From Teichococcus oryzae (GTDB taxonomy: Bacteria > Pseudomonadota > Alphaproteobacteria > Acetobacterales > Acetobacteraceae): DNA of 64,000 nt. The stretch covers positions 488,522 through 552,521 of the forward strand of contig NZ_VUKA01000002.1 in assembly GCF_008386565.1 (NCBI RefSeq), read 5' to 3'. Position numbers and translations under genes: made by a program. The notes beneath the pieces were generated by a model. That model saw only the letters and a program-made list of their open reading frames with translations, had not been told where the DNA came from and did no database searches. Below are positions 44,028 to 52,208 of the stretch, piece after piece. How positions within the stretch are numbered: the stretch's first letter is position 1; each line of letters opens with the position of its first letter.

Positions 44028-45026
44028 TCAGATCGCCACCACCAGCTTGCCGAAATTGCGCCCTTCCAGCAGGCCGGCAAAGGCTTCGGGGGCGTTTTCC
44101 AGGCCCTGCGCGACATCCTCGCGGAAGCGCAGCCCGCCTTCGCGCAGCCAGGCGCCGCCGACTTCGCTCCATTGCTTCCAGGCGCGCGGATGATCGCTCA
44201 CCAGGAAGCCCTGCAGCCGCAGCCGCTTGCGCACCAGCGCCATCAGGTTGGGGCCGGGCGGCGGCGGGTCCTGGTTGTATTCGGCGACCATGCCGCAAAA
44301 GGCGATGCGTCCGAAATCCCGCATCCGGGGAAACACCGCCGCCTGCACCGGCCCGCCCACATTCTCGAAATAACAATCGATGCCGTTCGGGCAGGCCGCG
44401 TCCAGCGCGGAGGCCAGATCGCCACGGTGATCGACACAGGCATCGAAGCCCAGCTCCTCGGTGACGAAGCGCGTCTTCTCCGCCCCGCCCGCGATGCCAA
44501 CCACCCGCGCGCCCATGCGCCTGGCGATCTGGCCGGCCACGCTGCCCACCGCGCCGGATGCGGCGGACACCACGAAGCAATCGCCGGGCTTCACCTGCAG
44601 GATCTCGGTGACGCCGACCCAGGCCGTGGTGCCGGGCATGCCCAGCACGCCCAGATAGGCCGAATCGGGCACCCCGTCCTGATCCGGCAGCTTGATGAGG
44701 GTCGAGCCATGCGCCACCGACCATTGCTGCCAGCCACGGGCGCCACGGACCCGATCCCCCGTGGAGAAGCCGGGATGGTGGCTTTCCACCACCTCTCCCA
44801 CGCATTCGCCTTCCATCACCGCCCCCAGCGCCACCGGCGCGGCATAGGAGGGCGCGTCGCTCATGCGCCCGCGCATATAGGGGTCGAGCGACAGGAAGCG
44901 GTGCCGGACCAGCACCTCTCCCGGGCGCGGCGTGGGGCGGGGTTCCTCGGAGCGCTCGAAATGCTGCGGCCCGGGCCGGCCCTGCGGACGGGATTTCAGG
45001 AGGATGCGCAGATTGGTTTCGGTCAT
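44028..45026 (-). CDS. NADP-dependent oxidoreductase, MDR zinc-free (CurA/LTB4DH-like)
   Basis: Medium-chain reductase of 332 residues. DPYMRGRMSD near 48-57 is typical of the CurA/prostaglandin reductase group, followed by the nucleotide-binding SAASGAVGSVAGQIARRMGARVVG in parts, and IDCYFENVGG. No zinc ligands are seen, so it is a reductase of alkenal or alkenone substrates. ATG 45026 begins MTETNLRILLKSRP. It is divergent from mobB and unrelated in function to the molybdenum genes that follow. Confidence 0.88.
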   Translation of the reverse strand: MTETNLRILLKSRPQGRPGPQHFERSEEPRPTPRPGEVLVRHRFLSLDPYMRGRMSDAPSYAAPVALGAVMEGECVGEVVESHHPGFSTGDRVRGARGWQQWSVAHGSTLIKLPDQDGVPDSAYLGVLGMPGTTAWVGVTEILQVKPGDCFVVSAASGAVGSVAGQIARRMGARVVGIAGGAEKTRFVTEELGFDACVDHRGDLASALDAACPNGIDCYFENVGGPVQAAVFPRMRDFGRIAFCGMVAEYNQDPPPPGPNLMALVRKRLRLQGFLVSDHPRAWKQWSEVGGAWLREGGLRFREDVAQGLENAPEAFAGLLEGRNFGKLVVAI

Positions 45027-45181
45027 GGGTCGCCTTCCTGTGCGGACGCGCCGGACCAGGGGCGAACCCCTGTTCCGGCCCCCGCAAGGTTGGCGCGAAG
45101 CGGGCGATGCGCAACACCGGCCCGCCGGGGCGGTGCCGGCGGCATCTTGCCGTGGCGCGGGCCACGGCCTAAGCCCGCGCC

Positions 45182-45682
45182 ATGCGCCTGATCGGATTGG
45201 CCGGCTGGAGCGGCGCCGGCAAGACCACATTGCTCGCCCGGTTGATCCCCTGCCTCACGGGGCGCGGACTGCGCGTTTCCACCCTGAAGCACGCTCATCA
45301 CCGCTTCGACGTGGACCAGCCGGGCAAGGACAGCCACACCCACCGGCAGGCGGGGGCGCATCAGGTGCTGGTGTCCTCCGATGCGCGCTGGGCGCTGATG
45401 ACCGAGCTGCGCGGCGCGCCGGAGCCGCCGCTCGCCGAATTGCTGGCGAAGCTCGACCCGGTGGATCTGGTGCTGGTGGAAGGCTTCAAGCGCGACCGCC
45501 ACCCGAAGATCGAGGTGCACCGCGCCGCTAATGGCAAGCCCTGGCTGCATCCCGAAGACCCGGCGATCCGCGCCGTGGCCAGCGACGTGATCCCGCCCGC
45601 CCCCCTGCCGCACGCGCCGCTCGATGATGTGGAGGCCGTGGCGGAACTGGTGCTGCGGCACGCGGCGCCATGGCCGGGCTAG
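45182..45682 (+). CDS. mobB: molybdopterin-guanine dinucleotide biosynthesis adaptor protein MobB
   Basis: GTP-binding protein of 166 residues. The P-loop is GWSGAGKTTLL near 8-18, and TLKHAHHRFDVDQPGKDSH with the later VLVEGFKRDRHPKIEV complete the MobB signature. It assists MobA in attaching GMP to molybdopterin and is dispensable in some hosts. It overlaps moeA by 13 bases. mobA itself is not in this window. Confidence 0.92.
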   Translation: MRLIGLAGWSGAGKTTLLARLIPCLTGRGLRVSTLKHAHHRFDVDQPGKDSHTHRQAGAHQVLVSSDARWALMTELRGAPEPPLAELLAKLDPVDLVLVEGFKRDRHPKIEVHRAANGKPWLHPEDPAIRAVASDVIPPAPLPHAPLDDVEAVAELVLRHAAPWPG

Positions 45683-46935
45683 GGGCCGACTGCTTCGCCC
45701 ATGGCGGCGCGCCGCTGACCGTGGAGGCGGCGGGGGCGCTGGTGGTGGCCGGCATCCCGGCGCCAGCAGCGCGGGAGGCGGTGCCGCTGCACGCGGCCCG
45801 CGGCCGGGTGCTGGCCGGACCCCTGCTGGCGCCGCATCCATTGCCGCCCTTCGGCAACAGCGCCGTGGATGGCTTCGCCTTCCGCCATGCCGACCTGCCC
45901 GCGCGGGATGCGGCGCGGCTGCCCCTGGCCGGGCGGCTGGCCGCGGGCACGGCGCCGGGCATGCCGCTCGGCCCCGGCCAGGCCTGCCGCATCCTGACCG
46001 GCGCCCCCTTGCCGCCGGGAGCCGACACGGTGGTGATGCAGGAGGATGCGCGCACCGAGGGCGGCGCCCTGCACCTGCCCGCCGGCATCGCCCTGGTGCT
46101 GCGGCCCGGCGCCAATTGCCGGCCCGCCGGGGAGGATCTGGCGGCCGGGGCGGAGGCGCTGCCGGAAGGGACCCGGCTCGGCCCGGCGGAAATCGGCCTC
46201 GCCGCCGCGCTGGGCCGGAACAGCCTGGCGGTGCGCCCGCGCCCGCGCATCGGCGTGTTCAGCACCGGCAACGAGCTGGTGCCCCCCGGTGGCCGCCTCG
46301 GCCCCGCGCAGACCTTCGACAGCAACCGCTTCACCCTGCTGGCGCTCCTGTCCGGCCTGCCGGTGGAGCCGGTGGATCTGGGCCTGCTGCCCGACCATGC
46401 GGCGGAAACCGAGGCGGCGCTGCGCCAGGCCGCCGCCGCGCATGACCTGCTGCTGACCTCGGGCGGCGTCAGCGGCGGCGACGAGGATCATGTGCGCGCC
46501 GCCATCGCCCGCTGCGGCACGCTGCAATTCTGGCGGCTGGCGGTGAAGCCCGGCCGCCCGGCGGCCATGGGGGTGGTGGACGGCACGCCGGTGCTGGGCC
46601 TGCCCGGCAACCCGGTGGCGGCGGTGGTGGCGTTCCTGCATCTCGCGCGGCCGCTTGTGCTGCGGCTGTGCGGCGCCCGGCCGGAGAAGCTGCCGCGCTT
46701 CGCCGCCCGCGCGGCGTTCGCCCACCGCAAGAAGCCGGGCCGGCGGGAATATCTCCGCGTCACGGTGGAGGCATCGGCGGACGGGCTGCCGGTGGCGCAT
46801 GCCTTTCCGCGGCAGGGCTCCGCATCCCTCACCTCGCTGACCGGCAGCGATGCCTTCGCCGAACTGCCCGAGGACGGCACCGATGTCAGCCCCGGCGCCC
46901 TGGTGACCGTGCTGCCTTTCGCGGGCCTGCTTTGA
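45670..46935 (+). CDS. moeA: molybdopterin molybdotransferase MoeA
   Basis: MoeA of 421 residues, which inserts molybdate into adenylated molybdopterin. Landmarks are LPPFGNSAVDGFAF near 59-72, GAPLPPGADTVVMQED near 112-127, IGVFSTGNELVPPG, the MPT-binding TSGGVSGGDEDHV and GLPGNPVAAVV. All five typical regions are present. The start at 45670 overlaps the mobB end. Together with mobB it provides part of the molybdenum-cofactor pathway. Confidence 0.94.
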   Translation: MAGLGADCFAHGGAPLTVEAAGALVVAGIPAPAAREAVPLHAARGRVLAGPLLAPHPLPPFGNSAVDGFAFRHADLPARDAARLPLAGRLAAGTAPGMPLGPGQACRILTGAPLPPGADTVVMQEDARTEGGALHLPAGIALVLRPGANCRPAGEDLAAGAEALPEGTRLGPAEIGLAAALGRNSLAVRPRPRIGVFSTGNELVPPGGRLGPAQTFDSNRFTLLALLSGLPVEPVDLGLLPDHAAETEAALRQAAAAHDLLLTSGGVSGGDEDHVRAAIARCGTLQFWRLAVKPGRPAAMGVVDGTPVLGLPGNPVAAVVAFLHLARPLVLRLCGARPEKLPRFAARAAFAHRKKPGRREYLRVTVEASADGLPVAHAFPRQGSASLTSLTGSDAFAELPEDGTDVSPGALVTVLPFAGLL

Positions 46936-46994
46936 AGGGCTGGCCCGCGCCGCATCCGGCCCCATCTGAGTTGCTGCCAACAGGAGAGCCCCGC

Positions 46995-47315
46995 ATGTTC
47001 ATCGCCATGAACCGCTTCCAGGTCGCGCCCGGCGCCGAGGGGGATTTCGAGCAGATGTGGATGAACCGCGAATCCCACCTGCACACCGTGCCCGGCTTTG
47101 TGGAGTTCCATCTGCTGCGCGGCCCGATGCGGGAGGATCATGTGCTCTACGCTTCCCACACCATCTGGCGCAGCAAGGCGGATTTCGAGAGCTGGACCCG
47201 GTCGGATGCGTTCCGCGCGGCGCATCGCGGGGCCGGCGGCAGCAAGCCGCTTTATCTTGGCCCGCCGCAATTCGAGGGCTTCGAAGTGATCCAGACCGTC
47301 GGCCCCGCCGCCTGA
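46995..47315 (+). CDS. IsdG-like haem-degrading monooxygenase (antibiotic biosynthesis monooxygenase fold)
   Basis: Dimeric ABM-fold protein of 106 residues. The start ATG 46995 follows CAGGAGAGCCCCGC. Asn6, Trp67 and His77 fall at the positions of the IsdG catalytic triad (Asn7, Trp67, His77 in IsdG), which favours haem degradation over the broader ABM family. The loop NRESHLHTVPGF matches haem-degrading members. It lies 59 bases after moeA but probably has its own role in iron release. The haem product is not predictable. Confidence 0.8.
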   Translation: MFIAMNRFQVAPGAEGDFEQMWMNRESHLHTVPGFVEFHLLRGPMREDHVLYASHTIWRSKADFESWTRSDAFRAAHRGAGGSKPLYLGPPQFEGFEVIQTVGPAA

Positions 47316-47389
47316 GCCCAGCCGGGCGTTCCGGCGCAACCCGCTGGCAACGGCGGCAGTTCCCGTTCCTCTGGATGGAGCATCGCGGA

Positions 47390-47815
47390 ATGGAAGTGGC
47401 CGCCTTCATGAGCCGGGACGTGGAGTTCATCGCGCCCGACGCCACGGTGCAGCAGGCCGCCGAGATGATGGGCGAGCTGGATGTCGGCGCCCTGCCGGTG
47501 GGCGGGCCGGACGACCTGCTCGGCGTCATCACCGACCGCGACATCCTGTACCGGCTGGTGGCCGAGGGCCGGGCGCCCGCCGCCACCCGTGTCGGCGACA
47601 TCATGACCAGCCCGGTCACCGGCTGCCGGCCCGGCGATTCGGTGCAAAGCGCCATGGACCTGATGGCGGCGCAGAATATCCGCCGCATGCCCGTGCTGAA
47701 CGCGGAAGGCCGGGTGGTGGGCTGGATCACGCTGGCCGACCTGTCGCGGCGCCTGATGCTGGACAATGAGGTCCTGCAACAGGCGCTGCGGGCGATCACC
47801 GAGCCATCCGCCTGA
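47390..47815 (+). CDS. CBS-domain protein (two CBS motifs)
   Basis: Protein of 141 residues made of a CBS pair. The first repeat has PDATVQQAAEMMGELDVGALPVGG then GVITDRDILYRLVAEG, the second DIMTSPVTGCRPGDSVQSAMDLM then RRMPVLNAEGRVVGWITLADL. CBS pairs bind adenosyl nucleotides and act as stand-alone regulators. ATG 47390 follows ATGGAGCATCGCGGA; ATG 47375 is an in-frame alternative. Its end overlaps the end of the next minus-strand gene by 20 bases. Confidence 0.87.
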   Translation: MEVAAFMSRDVEFIAPDATVQQAAEMMGELDVGALPVGGPDDLLGVITDRDILYRLVAEGRAPAATRVGDIMTSPVTGCRPGDSVQSAMDLMAAQNIRRMPVLNAEGRVVGWITLADLSRRLMLDNEVLQQALRAITEPSA

Positions 47816-48461
47816 TCCTTCGCGAGGCGGCGCGGCGCTCCAGGTCCAGCACCAGCTCGGCCGGCAGGGCGAAGCGTGCCGCCAGGTAATCGGCCCAGCT
47901 CCGCTCCAGCCGGGCGTTGCGGCCCGCCAGCAGCAGGGCCGCCACATAGGCCTGCGCCCCCAGCCCCGCCGCCCGCACCGCCTCCAGCAGCTCCGGCAAT
48001 GGATGCGGCTGCTGTAGCGCGGCGGCCAGCCGCTCGGCATCCTCCGCGCCGCCGCCCAGGGTGGACAGCACAAGGGCGGCACGTTCCTCGGCCCCATTTC
48101 CCGCCTGGTTTTCCTGCGGACTGGCCATGCGGGCGCTGGCGGCCAGCATCTCCACCAGCAGGTGCCGCCCTTCGGCATCGAGGTTGCGCAGGTTGAGGGC
48201 CAGCGGGAACAGCGTCTGGTGGCGGTTCTGCAGCCAGGCATGCAGCAGCTTGGTGCCCAGCTTCTCCTGCAGCACGCGGTAGGGCGGCGGGGGCGGCGCG
48301 CGGCGGCGCGCGGCGGCCTCCGGCAGTTCCGGCAAGGCGGCCATGAGGTCCGGCGGCACCGCCGGCGCCGGGACCGCCGGCATCCGGCCTGCCTCGTCGG
48401 GCGGCGCCGCGGCCGGAAAGAACACCGCGAGCAGCCGGCGGGTCGCTAGGGGCATGGGCAT
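47796..48461 (-). CDS. unrecognised protein with DUF533/TerB-like C-terminus
   Basis: Protein of 221 residues. An N-terminal segment (LATRRLLAVFF) could be a weak signal or helix, followed by a Pro/Ala-rich stretch (PAVPAPAVPP). From about residue 75 it is helical, with LLHAWLQNRHQTLFPLALNL, and the C-terminal AYVAALLLAGRNARLERSWADYLAARF resembles the end of DUF533/TerB-type domains. ATG 48461 follows CAGGAGTTC. It overlaps the CBS gene tail to tail. Function is not assignable. Confidence 0.6.
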   Translation of the reverse strand: MPMPLATRRLLAVFFPAAAPPDEAGRMPAVPAPAVPPDLMAALPELPEAAARRRAPPPPPYRVLQEKLGTKLLHAWLQNRHQTLFPLALNLRNLDAEGRHLLVEMLAASARMASPQENQAGNGAEERAALVLSTLGGGAEDAERLAAALQQPHPLPELLEAVRAAGLGAQAYVAALLLAGRNARLERSWADYLAARFALPAELVLDLERRAASRRIRRMAR

Positions 48462-48634
48462 GAACTCCTGCCAGCTCCAACGGGGCCATGTTGCCGCGGT
48501 TGCGCCGCGGCAACCGGCCGGTAAGGGGCGGGTTGAGGCAAAGGCCTTTCCACGATGGGACCCTGACGCATGTGCCTTTCGCCGACCCGCCCCGCCCGCC
48601 TCGCGGCCCGGCTCCTGCCCCGGTTCCTGCACGG

Positions 48635-50401
48635 ATGACTCTGGATCAGGCGCTGGCCTTCGGCATCCTCGGCATCACCATCGGGCTCTTCATCTGGGGC
48701 CGCATCGCCTATGACCTGGTGGCGCTGCTGGCGCTGCTCGCGGGGGTGGTGGTCGGCATCATCCCGATGGACAAGGCGTTCGACGGCTTCTCGGACGATG
48801 TGGTGATCATTGTCGCCGCGGCGCTGCTGGTCAGCGCCGCCGTGGCGCGCTCCGGCGCGGTGGAGCGGATGATGCGCCCGGTGCTGCCGCATCTGCGCGG
48901 CGCCCGCAGCCAGGTGCCTGTGCTGGCGGGCGCGGTGCTGGTGGCCTCGGTGTTCACCAAGAACATCGGCGCGCTGGCCATCTTCATGCCGGTGGCGCTG
49001 CAGCTGGCGCGGCGCACCGGCACCTCGCCCTCGGCGCTGCTGATGCCGATGGCCTTCGCTTCCCTGATCGGCGGGCTGATCACCATGACCGGCACCTCGC
49101 CCAACATCATCGTGGCGCGCGTGCGGCAGGAGGTCACCGGGCAGCCCTTCGGCATGTTCGACTTCACGCCCGTGGGCCTCGGCATCGCGGCCTGCGGCCT
49201 GGCCTTCCTGGCGGTGGGCTGGCGGCTGTTGCCGCGCGGCCGGCGCGCGGGCGCGGGGCTGGACGCCGCGATGACGCTGGAGGCCTACACCACCGAGGCG
49301 CATCTGCCGCCCGGCAGCGCCCTGGACGGCGCGACCGTCGCCCGGCTCGAGGAGTTGGGCGAAGGCCGCGTCACCGTCGCCACCGTGATCCGCGAGCGCT
49401 TCCGCCGCTTCCTGCCAACGCCGCAATGGCAGCTTCGCGGCGGCGACACCCTGCTGCTGCGCGGCGAGCCGGAGGAGCTGGAGCGGGTGATGGCCCGGGC
49501 CGGGCTGCAACTCGCGGGCGGCAATGCCCAGGGGCAGGAAGCCAGCGTGGTGGAAGGGGTGGTGACGGGGGAATCCGTGCTGCTCGGCAGCACGGTGGCG
49601 CAGGCGCGGCTGGCGGAGCGCTTCGGCGTCGGGCTGCTCGCCGTCAGCCGCAGCGGCACCCGCGTGGCGCAGCGCCTCGACACGCTGCGGCTGCGCGCGG
49701 GCGACGTGCTGATCCTGCGCGGCCGCGTGGAAGGCATGGCGGATGCCCTGTCCACCCTGCGCATCCTGCCGCTGACCGAGCGCAGCATCACGCTGGGCCG
49801 CAGCCGGCGCTCCTGGATCCCGGTGATCGTGATGGGGGCCGCGATGCTGCTGGTGGCGCTGCATGTGGTGCCGGTGGCCATTGCCTTCTTCGCCGCCTCG
49901 GTGGTCCTGCTGCTGTTGCGCGCGCTGTCCATGCACGAAGCCTATGAGGCGATGGAATGGCCGGTGCTGGTGCTGCTGGCGGCGCTGATCCCGGTGAGCG
50001 AGGCGGTGCAGAGCACCGGCGGCACCGACCTGATCGCGGCCGGCCTTGAATGGCTGATGGGCGGCATTCCGCCGCTGGCCGCCCTGGGGCTGATCATGGC
50101 CATCGCCATGGCGGTGACGCCGTTCCTGAACAATGCCGCCACCGTGCTGATGATGGGGCCGATCGCCGCCAGCCTGGCGGGGCGCCTCGGCCTCAGCCCG
50201 GATGCCTTCCTGATGGCGGTGGCGGTGGGCGCGGCCTGCGATTTCCTCACGCCGATCGGGCATCAATGCAACACGCTGGTGATGGGGCCGGGTGGCTACC
50301 GCTTTGGTGATTACGCCCGGCTGGGCGCGCCGCTCACCGCCATCGTGCTGCTGGTGGGCGTGCCGCTGATCGCGCTGGTCTGGGGATTGGGGCCGGGTTG
50401 A
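48635..50401 (+). CDS. SLC13/CitT-type permease with tandem RCK_C domains
   Basis: Membrane protein of 588 residues. About eleven hydrophobic segments are seen, starting LAFGILGITIGLFIWG, with AALLVSAAVARSG and KNIGALAIFMPVALQLA in the first half and FIVMGAAMLLVALHVVPVAIAF-type helices later. Two RCK_C-type regulatory domains lie in the middle (FLPTPQWQLRGGDTLLLRGEP and VGLLAVSRSGTRV with LRAGDVLILRG). Conserved TGTSPN occurs in the first repeat. Family members export or import anions, sulfate or dicarboxylates; the substrate cannot be told. Confidence 0.87.
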   Translation: MTLDQALAFGILGITIGLFIWGRIAYDLVALLALLAGVVVGIIPMDKAFDGFSDDVVIIVAAALLVSAAVARSGAVERMMRPVLPHLRGARSQVPVLAGAVLVASVFTKNIGALAIFMPVALQLARRTGTSPSALLMPMAFASLIGGLITMTGTSPNIIVARVRQEVTGQPFGMFDFTPVGLGIAACGLAFLAVGWRLLPRGRRAGAGLDAAMTLEAYTTEAHLPPGSALDGATVARLEELGEGRVTVATVIRERFRRFLPTPQWQLRGGDTLLLRGEPEELERVMARAGLQLAGGNAQGQEASVVEGVVTGESVLLGSTVAQARLAERFGVGLLAVSRSGTRVAQRLDTLRLRAGDVLILRGRVEGMADALSTLRILPLTERSITLGRSRRSWIPVIVMGAAMLLVALHVVPVAIAFFAASVVLLLLRALSMHEAYEAMEWPVLVLLAALIPVSEAVQSTGGTDLIAAGLEWLMGGIPPLAALGLIMAIAMAVTPFLNNAATVLMMGPIAASLAGRLGLSPDAFLMAVAVGAACDFLTPIGHQCNTLVMGPGGYRFGDYARLGAPLTAIVLLVGVPLIALVWGLGPG

Positions 50402-50469
50402 GGCCGGCGAGAGGCGGCATGGAACAGCGGAGATTTCTGTTCCTTGAAAGAAATATTGACTGCTAGACT

Positions 50470-50499
50470 TATAATGAAACAAAATTTCATTGAATGAAA
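50470..50499 (+). promoter_or_regulatory. TATAAT element overlapped by palindromes
   Basis: A perfect TATAAT (50470-50475) sits in a rare AT-rich island. ATGAAA/TTTCAT (50474-50479, 50485-50490) and TTTCATT-G-AATGAAA (50485-50499) form overlapping inverted repeats. The -35 is unclear: TTGAAA at 50444 and TTGACT at 50456 are not at good spacing. Position suits a repressed promoter for the binding protein gene at 50558. Confidence 0.5.
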
Positions 50500-50557
50500 C
50501 GAAAAGTCTTGCCGCCTGGCTTCTGCTGGCCTTGGCAGCGAGGGAGGAGAAAGAAGA

Positions 50558-51805
50558 ATGTCCCAGCTATCCGCCGGAATTGGTCGCCGGGCAGCCCTGG
50601 CGGCCGGCGGCCTGTTGCTGGCTGGCGGCGCGACGCGCGCCCGGGCCCAGAGCCCCACCCTCCGCATCGGAGTGCTGACCGACCTTTCCGGCCCCTACAA
50701 GGATATCACCGGCGAGACAGGCGCGATCTGCGCGCGCCAGGCCGTGGCCGATTTCAACGCGGCCGAGCGGGGCCTCCAGGTGGAGGTGCTGCTGGCCGAC
50801 CACCAGCAGCGCCCCGATGTCGGCATGGCCATCACGCGCCAGTGGTTCGACCGCAACGATGTCGATGTGGTGATGGATGTCGGCAGTTCCGCCATCGCGC
50901 TGGCGGTGAGCAACCTCGTCGCGGAGCGGAACAAGGTCCACCTGAACACGGGCGCGGCCTCCTCCGACCTCACGGGCAAGGCCTGCAACGCCAACACCAT
51001 CCACTGGCCCTACGACACCTGGTCCAACGCCAACTCCACCGCGCGCTCGCTGCTGCGCTCGGGCGGCGATCGCTGGTTCTTCCTCACCGCCGACTACGCC
51101 TTCGGCAGGACCATGCAGGCGGATGCCACCCGCATCATCGAGAAGGAAGGCGGGCAGGTGGTGGGCTCGGCCATCCATCCCTTCCCGGGCAACACGGATT
51201 TCTCCTCCTACCTGATCCAGGCGCGGGCGCGGCGGGCCAATGTGCTGGCCTTCGCCAATGCGGGCACGGACATGCTGAACTGCGTCAAGCAGGCGGCCGA
51301 GTTCGGGCTGATGCGGGGCGGCATCCGCCCGGCCGCGCTGGTCGCCTTCATCCAGGACATCAAGTCGCTGGGGCTTGAGACGGCGCAGGGGCTGACCATC
51401 AGCGAAAGCTTCTACTGGGACCTGAATGACCGCACCCGCGCCTTCACCGAGCGGCTGAAGCCGAGGCTGACCAACGGCAACATGCCCAACATGGACCATG
51501 CCTCGGCCTATTCGGCGACGCTGCACTACCTGAAGGTGGTGGCCGAGCTGGGCGCCACCCGCGCCAAGGCGGATGGCCGGGAGGTGGTGGCCGCGATGAA
51601 GCGCATGCCGACCGAGGATGACTGCTTCGGCGCCGGCACCATCCGCGCCGATGGCCGCAAGATCCACCCGATGTACCTGTTCGAGGCCAAGAAGCCCGCC
51701 GAAAGCACCGGGCCGTGGGACCTGCTGAAGCTGGTGGGCACGACGCCAGCCGAGCAGGCCTTCCGGCCGGTGGCGGAAGGGGGATGTTCCCTGGCCGCCA
51801 ACTGA
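50558..51805 (+). CDS. ABC transporter substrate-binding protein (urea/branched-chain amide type)
   Basis: Periplasmic binding protein of 415 residues, class I (Peripla_BP_6). A Tat-like leader with GRRAALAAGG then a hydrophobic stretch to about residue 31 (RARAQ). The mature part starts LRIGVLTDLSGPYKD, has DVVMDVGSSAIALAVSN, WFFLTADYAFGR and ANAGTDMLNCVKQAAEFG. These are typical of family proteins that bind amides, urea or aromatic acids. No permease or ATPase genes follow. The AT-rich promoter region lies just upstream. Confidence 0.9.
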   Translation: MSQLSAGIGRRAALAAGGLLLAGGATRARAQSPTLRIGVLTDLSGPYKDITGETGAICARQAVADFNAAERGLQVEVLLADHQQRPDVGMAITRQWFDRNDVDVVMDVGSSAIALAVSNLVAERNKVHLNTGAASSDLTGKACNANTIHWPYDTWSNANSTARSLLRSGGDRWFFLTADYAFGRTMQADATRIIEKEGGQVVGSAIHPFPGNTDFSSYLIQARARRANVLAFANAGTDMLNCVKQAAEFGLMRGGIRPAALVAFIQDIKSLGLETAQGLTISESFYWDLNDRTRAFTERLKPRLTNGNMPNMDHASAYSATLHYLKVVAELGATRAKADGREVVAAMKRMPTEDDCFGAGTIRADGRKIHPMYLFEAKKPAESTGPWDLLKLVGTTPAEQAFRPVAEGGCSLAAN

Positions 51806-51821
51806 CCATCCAGGAGCCGCC

Positions 51822-52208
51822 TCAGCCTGGCTGCTCCTCCTCCCGCTGCAGCAGCACCGTGTCGATCTGTTCGAGCAAGCGGGAAAAGTCCACCGGCTTC
51901 GGGTGGTAGTCGTCGCAACCGGCCTCGATCACCTTGGCACGGTCGCCCGACATGGCGTGCGCGGTCAGCGCGATGATGGGGATGCGGGCGGTGCCTTCCT
52001 GCCCGCGCAGGGTGCGCGCCGCCGTCCAGCCATCCATCACCGGCAGGTTCATGTCGAGCAGGATCACGTCGGGCATTTCCTGTCCCGCCATGTTCACGCC
52101 CTGCTGCCCGTCATGCGCCAGCACCACCTCGAAGCCGCGGCGGCGCAGGCGGCGGGACAGGAAATCCCACAGCTCCTCATGGTCCTCCACCAGCAGGATC
52201 TTGGTCAT
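51822..52208 (-). CDS. CheY-like single-domain response regulator
   Basis: Receiver protein of 128 residues without an output domain. The acidic pair is Glu8/Asp9 (LLVEDHEEL), the phosphoacceptor is Asp52 (LLDMNLPVMDG) and the conserved Lys is 104 (HPKPVDF), with Thr82 in ALTAH. All catalytic residues are present. ATG 52208 overlaps the hybrid kinase stop by 4 bases, so it is probably a phosphorelay partner of that kinase. Confidence 0.9.
   Translation of the reverse strand: MTKILLVEDHEELWDFLSRRLRRRGFEVVLAHDGQQGVNMAGQEMPDVILLDMNLPVMDGWTAARTLRGQEGTARIPIIALTAHAMSGDRAKVIEAGCDDYHPKPVDFSRLLEQIDTVLLQREEEQPG

Noticed and set aside
48446-50482. Minus-strand frame of 678 codons rich in His, Gln, Gly and Arg
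   Set aside because: Antisense to the SLC13 permease, which has clear membrane helices and RCK_C domains.
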